This document shows, one piece after another, positions 29,011 to 36,005 of a stretch of DNA of 64,000 nucleotides. Source of the DNA: Mesorhizobium sp. Pch-S (GTDB lineage: Bacteria; Pseudomonadota; Alphaproteobacteria; Rhizobiales; Rhizobiaceae); the NCBI RefSeq assembly GCF_004136315.1, contig NZ_CP029562.1:1-64000 (forward strand), read 5' to 3'. The notes beneath the pieces are model-generated. The model saw only the letters and a program-made list of their open reading frames with translations. It was not told the DNA's origin and made no database searches. Within the stretch, counting starts at the first letter, position 1. Each line of letters begins with the position of its first letter. A program made the position numbers and the translations under genes.

Positions 29011-29685
29011 ATGAGCGAGACCCTGAGCATAGACGTGGTGTCGGATGTCGTCTGCCCCTGGTGCTTCCTCGGCGAGAAGCGGTTGCAGCATGCGATCGGA
29101 AGCCTGAAGGATGTAAGTGTCGAGGTGCGCTGGCGTCCGTTCCAGCTCGACCCGACCATTCCGCCGGAAGGCAAGGACCGCAAGGCCTACATGCAGGCCA
29201 AGTTCGGCGACGGTGATCGGTTGAAGCAGATCCACGCCAATCTGGTCTCGCTGGGTGCCGTCGAAGGCATTTCCTTCGATTTCGACGCCATCAAGGTTGC
29301 CCCCAACACCTTGGACGCGCATCGCGTCATCCGCTGGGCCGGGACCGCTGGCGTCGCCGTCCAGAACAAGCTGGTCGACCGCCTGTTCAGTGCCTATTTC
29401 GAGCGCGGCGAGAATACCGGCGATCCTCACGTACTGATCGAGGCTGCGCGCGAGGCCGGAATGGACGTCTCCATCGTCGAGACGCTGCTGCCAACCGACG
29501 CAGATGTCGAAGCGGTGCGTGCCGAGATTGCCACCGCCGCACGCATGGGCATCACCGGAGTGCCATGCTTCCTGATCGAGGGGCGCTATGCGGTGATGGG
29601 TGCACAGGACACCGACACGCTTGCCGATGCGATCCGCCAGGTGGCCGAAGCCAAGGCGCGCGGAGAACTGGAAAAGGCGGTCTAG
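29011..29685 (+). CDS. DsbA family oxidoreductase (FrnE-like)
   Basis: The 224-residue product starts without a signal peptide and shows a thioredoxin fold with CPWC near residues 15-18 (VVCPWCFLGEKRL), an all-helical insertion, and the cis-Pro segment GITGVPCFLIEGRYAVMGAQ. These are features of cytoplasmic FrnE-type disulfide isomerases. GAAAGGA precedes the ATG. It is convergent with mfd, whose stop lies 5 bases beyond. Confidence 0.94.
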   Translation: MSETLSIDVVSDVVCPWCFLGEKRLQHAIGSLKDVSVEVRWRPFQLDPTIPPEGKDRKAYMQAKFGDGDRLKQIHANLVSLGAVEGISFDFDAIKVAPNTLDAHRVIRWAGTAGVAVQNKLVDRLFSAYFERGENTGDPHVLIEAAREAGMDVSIVETLLPTDADVEAVRAEIATAARMGITGVPCFLIEGRYAVMGAQDTDTLADAIRQVAEAKARGELEKAV

Positions 29686-29689
29686 AGGC

Positions 29690-32600
29690 CTACACCGCCA
29701 GTTTCGCGAGCTGCGTCATCACGACCGCGGAACCCGCCAGGCGCTTTTCGGGGGTTGGCCAATCGCGGACAAACACCACGCTTTGATCCGGCCTGATCTT
29801 GGCCAGGGATCCCTGCTCGCCGATGAACTTGACCAGCCCAACAGGATTGGAGAACTCCTTCTTGCGGAACTGGATGACGACTCCCTTGGGGCCAGCATCG
29901 AGTTTCTCGACATTGGCCTTGCGGCACAAGGCCTTGATGAAGACGATCTTCAGCAGGTGCTTCACCTCCTCCGGCAGCGGGCCGAAGCGGTCGATCAGTT
30001 CAGCACCGAAGGCGTCGATCTCCTCGGTGGTCTCCAGGTCGCCCAGGCGCCGGTAGAGCGCCAGCCTGAGCTGCAGGTCCGGCACATAACCTTCGGGGAT
30101 CATGACGGCTGTGCCGACGGTGATCTGCGGCGACCAGCCGGTGTCAGCGACCTCGCCGGTGTCCTTCACCTCCGCAACCGCCTCTTCGAGCATCTGCTGA
30201 TAGAGTTCGAAGCCGACCTCCTTGATATGACCGGACTGCTCCTCGCCGAGCAGATTGCCGGCACCGCGGATGTCGAGGTCGTGGCTGGCAAGCTGGAAGC
30301 CTGCCCCCAGCGTGTCCAGTGACTGCAATACCTTGAGGCGACGGTCGGCGGTGTCGGTGAGCTTCTTGTTGGCGGGCAACGAGAACAGTGCGTAGGCGCG
30401 CACCTTGGAACGGCCGACGCGACCGCGCAGCTGATAGAGTTGGGCGAGGCCGAACATGTCTGCGCGATGCACGATCAATGTGTTGGCTGTCGGAATGTCG
30501 AGGCCGGATTCCACGATGGTGGTGGAGAGCAGGACATCGTACTGACCGTCATAGAAGGCGTTCATGATGTCGTCAAGCTCGCCCGGCGGCATCTGGCCAT
30601 GGGCGACGGCTACTTTGAGCTCCGGCACTTCTGCCTTCAGGAAGTCATGGATCTCCGAGAGATCCGATATCCGCGGCACGACATAGAACGAATGGCCGCC
30701 ACGATAGCGCTCGCGCAGCAGCGTCTCACGGATGACCAGCGGATCGAAAGGCGAGATGAAGGTGCGTACCGCCATGCGGTCGACCGGCGGCGTGGCGATG
30801 AGCGACAGCTCGCGCACGCCGGTCAGCGCCAGTTGCAGCGTACGCGGAATAGGCGTCGCCGACAGTGTGAGAACATGGACGTCGCTCTTCAGCTCCTTCA
30901 GCCGCTCCTTGTGCTTGACGCCGAAATGCTGCTCCTCGTCGACGATCAGCAGGCCGAGGCTCTTGAACGAGATGGAGGAACCCAGCAGCGCATGGGTGCC
31001 GACGACGATGTCGACCGTGCCGTCGGCGATGCCTTTCTTGGTTTCCGCCAGTTCCTTGGTGCCGACCAGCCGCGAAGCCTGACGGACGCGGATCGGCAGG
31101 CCTGAAAAGCGCTGCGAGAAGGTCTTGAAATGCTGACGCGACAGCAGCGTCGTCGGCACCACAACAGCGACCTGGAACCCTTCCATGGCCGCGATGAAAG
31201 CGGCGCGCAGCGCCACTTCGGTCTTGCCGAAGCCAACGTCGCCGCAGATCAGGCGATCCATCGGCCGGCCGGCAGAGAGATCCTCGGTGACCGCGTCGAT
31301 GGCCGACTGCTGATCGTCGGTCTCCTCATAAGGGAAGCGTGCGGCGAACTCGCCATAGAGCCCGTCCGCAGGCACCATGGCAGGCGCTGCACGCATCTGA
31401 CGTTCGGCGGCGATACGGATCAACTGGCCGGCCATGTCCAGCAGCCGGCGCTTCAGCTTCGCCTTGCGCGCCTGCCAGGCGCCACCGCCCAGCTTGTCGA
31501 GCGTGGCCTCTGCCGAGTCCGAACCGTAGCGGGACAGCAGTTCGATGTTCTCGACCGGCAGGAACAGCCGGTCATCGCCGGCATAGCGGATTTCCAGGCA
31601 GTCGTGCGGTGCGCCGGCGGCCTCGATGGTTTTCAGGCCGACGAACCGGCCGATGCCATGATCGGCGTGGACGACTATGTCGCCATGCGACAGCGAAGCA
31701 GCCTCGGCAATGAAATCGGCCGCCCGCTTCTTGCGCTTGGAGCGGCGTACCAGCCGGTCGCCCAGAATGTCCTGTTCGGCAACGACGACCAGGGCATCGG
31801 TCTCGAAACCGGTTTCCAGAGGCAGGACAGCCAGCCCCGCCTCGCCCGGCGCCAGCTTTTCTGCTTCGGCCAGCGACACAACCTGCTTGATGTTGCCGAG
31901 ATGGTGTTCGGCCAGGATCTGGCCGAGACGGTCAAGCGAACCTTCGGTCCAGCCGGCGACGATGACCCGGCGCCTGGCCGCACGCTCCTCGGCAATGTGT
32001 TTGACCGCCACGTCGAAGACATTGGCGTTGGGGTCCGCGCGTTCCTCGGCGAAGGAGCGGCCGGCACGGGAGCCGGCGTGGAAAACCTTGCGTCCCCCGG
32101 CGTCCGGTGCATCGAACGGCGTGAATTCGATCTGCTCGCGTTCTCCGGTTGCCGCCTTTACGTCATCCGGCGCCAGATACATCTGCGCCGGCGCCACCGG
32201 CTTGTAGGGCACGGCATCCTTGAGCGCGGCGTCCGCCTGTTTGCGCCGTGCCTCATAGTGGTCGAGGATGAGATCGTGTCGCTCGACCAGCGCCTCATGG
32301 GCCAGATGATCAAACACCACCGGTGCATCCGGCAGGTATTCGAACACTGTTTCCAGCCGCTCGTAGAAGAACGGCAACCAGTGCTCCATGCCGGCGAAAC
32401 GGCGGCCTTCGGAGACCGCCGCATAGAGACCGTCGTCGCGCGACGGCGCACCGAAGGCCTCGATGTAGGAGCGGCGGAACCGGCTGATGGTTTCCGGCGT
32501 CAGCTCCACCTCGCTCATCGCCTGCAGCGTCATCGACTTGCGCTGGCCGGTCGTGCGCTGGCTGGCGACGTCGAAGCTGCGGATCGATTCCAGCGTGTCG

Positions 32601-32746
32601 CCGAAGAAGTCTAGGCGCAGGCCTTCGCTCCAGCCCGGCGCGTAGAGATCGAGGATACCACCTCGTACGGCGAACTCCCCGATATCGCGCACCGTCGGCA
32701 CACGTTCGAAGCCAGAATTCTCCAGCCGCGAAATCAGCTTGTTCAT
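29690..32746 (-). CDS. mfd: Transcription-repair coupling factor Mfd, C-terminal main part (frameshifted from its N-terminus)
   Basis: The 1018-residue reading frame covers most of Mfd: the UvrB-homology region from MNKLISRLENSGFERVPTVRDIGEFAVRGGILDLY, the RNA polymerase-interacting domain, the translocase with GDVGFGKTE (Walker A), DEEQHFG, ATPIPRTL and GRVGRSK, and the C-terminal D7 domain. Mfd removes stalled RNA polymerase and recruits UvrA. The first about 150 residues lie in a different frame (32743-33177). The frame starts with an ATG that overlaps the TGA of that piece, so reinitiation is conceivable. Confidence 0.9.
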   Translation of the reverse strand: MNKLISRLENSGFERVPTVRDIGEFAVRGGILDLYAPGWSEGLRLDFFGDTLESIRSFDVASQRTTGQRKSMTLQAMSEVELTPETISRFRRSYIEAFGAPSRDDGLYAAVSEGRRFAGMEHWLPFFYERLETVFEYLPDAPVVFDHLAHEALVERHDLILDHYEARRKQADAALKDAVPYKPVAPAQMYLAPDDVKAATGEREQIEFTPFDAPDAGGRKVFHAGSRAGRSFAEERADPNANVFDVAVKHIAEERAARRRVIVAGWTEGSLDRLGQILAEHHLGNIKQVVSLAEAEKLAPGEAGLAVLPLETGFETDALVVVAEQDILGDRLVRRSKRKKRAADFIAEAASLSHGDIVVHADHGIGRFVGLKTIEAAGAPHDCLEIRYAGDDRLFLPVENIELLSRYGSDSAEATLDKLGGGAWQARKAKLKRRLLDMAGQLIRIAAERQMRAAPAMVPADGLYGEFAARFPYEETDDQQSAIDAVTEDLSAGRPMDRLICGDVGFGKTEVALRAAFIAAMEGFQVAVVVPTTLLSRQHFKTFSQRFSGLPIRVRQASRLVGTKELAETKKGIADGTVDIVVGTHALLGSSISFKSLGLLIVDEEQHFGVKHKERLKELKSDVHVLTLSATPIPRTLQLALTGVRELSLIATPPVDRMAVRTFISPFDPLVIRETLLRERYRGGHSFYVVPRISDLSEIHDFLKAEVPELKVAVAHGQMPPGELDDIMNAFYDGQYDVLLSTTIVESGLDIPTANTLIVHRADMFGLAQLYQLRGRVGRSKVRAYALFSLPANKKLTDTADRRLKVLQSLDTLGAGFQLASHDLDIRGAGNLLGEEQSGHIKEVGFELYQQMLEEAVAEVKDTGEVADTGWSPQITVGTAVMIPEGYVPDLQLRLALYRRLGDLETTEEIDAFGAELIDRFGPLPEEVKHLLKIVFIKALCRKANVEKLDAGPKGVVIQFRKKEFSNPVGLVKFIGEQGSLAKIRPDQSVVFVRDWPTPEKRLAGSAVVMTQLAKLAV

Positions 32747-33177
32747 GTCGACCTGATTGCAGGTCTGGCATGGAAGGTCTGGCTTTCCAGCAGTTCGGCA
32801 GGTGGCATGCGCTGCAAGAGCGCGTTGACGGTCGTCAGCACGATGGCCCGGTGCGGCTTCCTGGCCAGAGCGATCATCGCCGCCAGCGCGTCCAGCCGGC
32901 GCCCCGCAGCGTCGGAACCTGGTGAAACACGATCGTAGGGCAGGCAGTCCCAGGCCGGCAGTTCCAGCACCGGCAGCCCGGGCGCAGCAAAGGCCAGCGC
33001 CTCGACGATGGCGGGCAGGCGCTGGCCGTCACGAGCCACGAACAGCAACGGCCCGTCCGGTGCGATTTCGTTCGCCGCCTGCACCAGTGCAAAGGCTTCG
33101 AAGCCGTCGGCAACGCCGTCAACGATATAGGAGGCGGCGCGGCCCTTGGGCAGGCCGATTTGGGGTATCAGGCTCAT
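32743..33177 (-). CDS. mfd: Mfd N-terminal fragment (frameshifted)
   Basis: The 144-residue frame encodes the Mfd N-terminus: MSLIPQIGLPKGRAASYIVD, LLFVARDGQRLPAIVEALAF, PAWDCLPYDRVSPG and VLTTVNALLQRMPPAELLES, then runs out of frame into AIRST and a TGA. One extra G near 32759-32760 (CCTGCAAT to CCTGGCAAT on the minus strand) would join it to the downstream frame as RPGNQVDMNK. Either a real frameshift or a sequencing error in the run is possible. It starts 7 bases after sdhE. Confidence 0.88.
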   Translation of the reverse strand: MSLIPQIGLPKGRAASYIVDGVADGFEAFALVQAANEIAPDGPLLFVARDGQRLPAIVEALAFAAPGLPVLELPAWDCLPYDRVSPGSDAAGRRLDALAAMIALARKPHRAIVLTTVNALLQRMPPAELLESQTFHARPAIRST

Positions 33178-33184
33178 GGTCGTT

Positions 33185-33487
33185 TCAGAATTCGAGCGTT
33201 TCGCGCGACGCCAGGATCTTGTGCAGGATCGGCAGACCGATGTCACCCGGAACCGGTTCGCCGCCGGTCAGCCAGGGCATCAGCACCGTATCGGAAATTT
33301 CGAGAAGCTTTTCATATTGGTGGATCTCGTCAGCGGTCAAGCTGGCGATCTCGCGCTCGGCGAAGTTGCCAAGGATGAGATCCATCTCCTTCATGCCGCG
33401 ATGCCACGAGCGGAACAGGAGCTTCTTGCGATGCGGGTCCAGTTCATTGTTCGCCAGTCTTGCGTTCGATGGTGTCGTTGCGGTCAT
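33185..33487 (-). CDS. sdhE: FAD assembly factor SdhE (succinate dehydrogenase assembly factor 2)
   Basis: The 100-residue product has the SdhE hallmark RSWHRGMKEMDLILGNFAE, with the RGxxE motif used to assist covalent FAD attachment to SdhA. Family members are small all-helical cytoplasmic proteins of about 90-100 residues. It lies 7 bases upstream of mfd and the pair is probably co-transcribed. Confidence 0.93.
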   Translation of the reverse strand: MTATTPSNARLANNELDPHRKKLLFRSWHRGMKEMDLILGNFAEREIASLTADEIHQYEKLLEISDTVLMPWLTGGEPVPGDIGLPILHKILASRETLEF

Positions 33488-33591
33488 GGCGGCGGCATCC
33501 CTTACTTGCAGGGCGCATATAGCGTGGATAGGCGGCGGTGTCAGCCTGTTCGCCGATCAAGGCCTGCTCACGGCTCGGTTGCGATGCTCCG

Positions 33592-33613
33592 GACTGTGAT
33601 TGATCTCACAGTC
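33592..33613. promoter_or_regulatory. Perfect CRP/FNR-type palindrome upstream of the RiPP precursor
   Basis: GACTGTGA-TTGATC-TCACAGTC has perfect 8-bp arms and contains TGTGA-N6-TCACA, the full CRP consensus, at 33595-33610. It is centred about 78 bases upstream of the precursor start codon and about 115 bases upstream of the divergent sdhE start. Confidence 0.65.
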
Positions 33614-33680
33614 GCACGCCCGGCTTCGTGATCAGATTTCCGGTGCACTCAAGCACCTGGTCACATGAGGGAGCATGATT

Positions 33681-33935
33681 ATGGTCAAAGCAGTCACCAA
33701 AAGTCCCGTCAAGACCACTGCCGCCAGCCTGAAAAGCACAGATGTAAAGTTCGGCGACAGTTTTCTCAGCGATCCGTCGAAAGCCTTGAAAGCCAAGGGC
33801 CTGGTCATTTCAGACGCCGAGGCCACCCGGCTCTCCCGCGAAGTCGCCAAGCTGAGAACGCGCCCCGGCGGCGCGCTCACCGGCTCCGAGGCCGCGGAAA
33901 CCGAAGTCACAGTGTCCGTCGGCGTCAAATTCTGA
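33681..33935 (+). CDS. Putative RiPP precursor peptide
   Basis: The 84-residue product has no Cys, His, Trp or Tyr. Residues 1-23 are Lys/Thr/Ala-rich. Residues 24-61 form a helical leader-like part (FGDSFLSDPSKALKAKGL, ISDAEATRLSREVAKL). RPGG at 61-64 resembles a double-glycine processing site. The last 20 residues after GG are ALTGSEAAETEVTVSVGVKF, ending in alternating Val/Thr/Ser. The ATG at 33681 has GGGAG 7 bases upstream; an ATG at 33675 is too close to that site. The maturase gene follows after 128 bases with two hairpins between. The role as a precursor is inferred from size, leader-like design and context. Confidence 0.7.
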   Translation: MVKAVTKSPVKTTAASLKSTDVKFGDSFLSDPSKALKAKGLVISDAEATRLSREVAKLRTRPGGALTGSEAAETEVTVSVGVKF

Positions 33936-33946
33936 CGACGACTGGA

Positions 33947-33976
33947 GGATCGACGGCGGTAAACCGCCGTCGATCC
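33947..33976 (+). other. Perfect 14-bp hairpin between precursor and maturase genes
   Basis: GGATCGACGGCGGT and ACCGCCGTCGATCC are perfect complements around a 2-nt AA step, starting 11 bases after the precursor stop. No T-tract follows, so it may stabilise the precursor mRNA or attenuate read-through rather than terminate fully. Confidence 0.75.
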
Positions 33977-33998
33977 GGCATGCGTTCATCGTGCAGAG

Positions 33999-34033
33999 CC
34001 CTCCGCGCCATGCGTCCGACGCGACGCGGAGGG
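33999..34033 (+). other. Second hairpin upstream of the maturase gene
   Basis: CCCTCCGCG (33999-34007) and CGCGGAGGG (34025-34033) form a 9-bp stem with a 17-nt loop. It ends 30 bases before the maturase start codon. Confidence 0.65.
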
Positions 34034-34063
34034 AGTTTCCCCGACAAAAAACAGAGGTGCACC

Positions 34064-35929
34064 ATGTTCGACGCAGATTACAGAACAGCCGACATCCTTG
34101 TGGTCGTACCGCCTTTCGCGAGCCCGGATCGACCGGCTCTCGGTCCGCACGTGATTGCCGCGCGCGCAGCGCAGGCCGGTTACGAAGCCAGAGTGATTTA
34201 CGCCAACCTCTCTTTCGCCAGCAGGATCGGCGTTCGCCGTTACCAGAAGCTCTGTGGAACACCGACCGGACTGCTGATCGGAGAGCGGATTTTCGCGCGC
34301 GCCATGTTCGGAACCAAGGCGCATGGGCGCATGGAACCCGAAGTCGAACGCGCCATTGCCGCCGCGACCGCCCCATCAAGCGTCACGCTCGACTGGCTCC
34401 AGCAAACCGCCAGGCAATGGGCCGACGATTTCTCGGCCTCACTGGCAGCGATGCCCGCAACAATTATCGGTTTCAGCACCGTCTTCGAACAAACCCTGGC
34501 TGCGCTGTCCATCGCAAAACGAACCAGGAAAGCGGCACCGGGAAAGATCTTCCTGCTCGGCGGCGCCAATGTCGACGGCATCATGTCGGAAGGCATCCAG
34601 CCATTGGCCAGCTCGATCGACCACATCTTCTCGGGCGAAAGCGATGTCTCCTTCGTCGATTTCCTGACCAATCTCCGCGATCAAAAAACGGGCAATGGCA
34701 AGATCATCCGTGGCGAACCGCTCGAGGCCCTCGATGACTCGCCAATGCCCGACTACGACGACTATTTCGCGCAACTGGCGCAGACGGTAGCGTGTGACAT
34801 TCACCCCGACGGACTGCGCCCGGAAGAAATCTGGCTGCCTTATGAAACAAGCCGCGGCTGCTGGTGGGGCGCCAAGCAGCATTGCACCTTCTGTGGCCTC
34901 AACGCCAACGGCATGCAGCATCGGCAGAAATCGGCGGAAAAGGCATTCGCCGAACTCAATGACCTTGTTGCACGACACAAGTCGACGAGGATCATGATGG
35001 TCGACAACATCATGCCGCACTCCTATTTCTCGACCCTGCTTCCGGAGCTGGCCAAGGCGGAAAAGAAGGTCGGCATCTTCTACGAGCAGAAGGCCAATCT
35101 CTCCTTCCAGAAGATGAAGCTGCTGAAATCGGCTGGAGTAGAGCGCATCCAGCCTGGCATCGAGTCGCTGGCGACCTCCGTGCTGAAACTGATGCGCAAG
35201 GGCAGCACTCTGAAGATCAATCTCGACTGCCTGCGTTTCGCCAGGGCACTCGGCATCGAAGCAGCCTGGAACCTGCTGACCGATTTTCCCGGCGATGAGG
35301 ACGCTGCCTATGAGGTTACGGCGCGCCTGATCCCGCTGCTGCAGCACCTGCAGCCGCCTGTCGGTGTTGGCCAGCTCAGCATCGAACGTTTCAGCCCATA
35401 CTTCGACAGGAAGGACGACTACAGGATCACCAACGTCCGCCCCATTCCGGCCTACAGTCTGGCGTTCCCGACCCTCGAACGTGCCGACGACATCGCCTAT
35501 CACTTCATTGGCGACTACGATTCCAGCCTTCGCCGCAGACCGGACCTGGCACGATGGCTGGGTGACGGTGTCGAAGCCTGGAAAGCCGCCTGGGCACCGG
35601 ACCGCGTCATGCCCGTCCTGTGCGTGCTTGATTTGTCGCCCGGTCGTTACCTGCTGGCGGATACGCGGGCCTGCGCTCAGGTGGATGCCGAAATCCTCAA
35701 CGAGGCTACCATGTCAGCCTACCTTTCCGGGGTCGGCGACCGGACAGTGCTTCAGCGCGCGCTCGACCGGGGCTACCTGCATGACGACTATGGGCTGCTG
35801 TTGCCACTGGCGACCGCGACCGAACATCTGCTCGAAAGATTCGAATCGCCCCGCAATCACGCGGCCGGGTTCGACCAGCATGGCCCAGGATCTGGAAACA
35901 CTCGATCCCTGAAAACCGCCAGCGCCTGA
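34064..35929 (+). CDS. RiPP maturation radical SAM protein (B12-binding type, rSAM_ocin_1-like)
   Basis: The 621-residue product begins with a cobalamin-binding-like domain (about 10-200: ILVVVPPFASPDRPALGPHVIAARA, IIGFSTVFEQ, IFLLGGANVDG). A radical SAM core follows with Cys266, Cys274 and Cys277 in RGCWWGAKQHCTFCGLN, a CX7CX2C pattern in place of the usual CX3CX2C and typical of the 'RiPP maturation radical SAM protein 1' family. Related B12 radical SAM enzymes C-methylate unactivated carbons. The C-terminal about 120 residues may bind the leader. AGAGG lies before the ATG. No protease, transporter or immunity gene accompanies it. Confidence 0.9.
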   Translation: MFDADYRTADILVVVPPFASPDRPALGPHVIAARAAQAGYEARVIYANLSFASRIGVRRYQKLCGTPTGLLIGERIFARAMFGTKAHGRMEPEVERAIAAATAPSSVTLDWLQQTARQWADDFSASLAAMPATIIGFSTVFEQTLAALSIAKRTRKAAPGKIFLLGGANVDGIMSEGIQPLASSIDHIFSGESDVSFVDFLTNLRDQKTGNGKIIRGEPLEALDDSPMPDYDDYFAQLAQTVACDIHPDGLRPEEIWLPYETSRGCWWGAKQHCTFCGLNANGMQHRQKSAEKAFAELNDLVARHKSTRIMMVDNIMPHSYFSTLLPELAKAEKKVGIFYEQKANLSFQKMKLLKSAGVERIQPGIESLATSVLKLMRKGSTLKINLDCLRFARALGIEAAWNLLTDFPGDEDAAYEVTARLIPLLQHLQPPVGVGQLSIERFSPYFDRKDDYRITNVRPIPAYSLAFPTLERADDIAYHFIGDYDSSLRRRPDLARWLGDGVEAWKAAWAPDRVMPVLCVLDLSPGRYLLADTRACAQVDAEILNEATMSAYLSGVGDRTVLQRALDRGYLHDDYGLLLPLATATEHLLERFESPRNHAAGFDQHGPGSGNTRSLKTASA

Positions 35930-35951
35930 CAACCGCCGTCTGGATGGAACA

Positions 35952-35990
35952 GGAACCGGCCGCATATGCCTTGCGCATGCGGCCGGTTCC
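35952..35990 (+). terminator. Hairpin between the RiPP maturase gene and recG
   Basis: GGAACCGGCCGCAT and ATGCGGCCGGTTCC form a perfect 14-bp stem around 11 nt. It lies 22 bases after the maturase stop and 15 bases before the recG start. The T-tract is weak. Confidence 0.6.
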
Positions 35991-36005
35991 GCGCTTATTG
36001 CTGCG

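Noticed and set aside
31130..32614. Long plus-strand open frame over mfd
   Set aside because: It is an antisense shadow of mfd with no family match and atypical composition.
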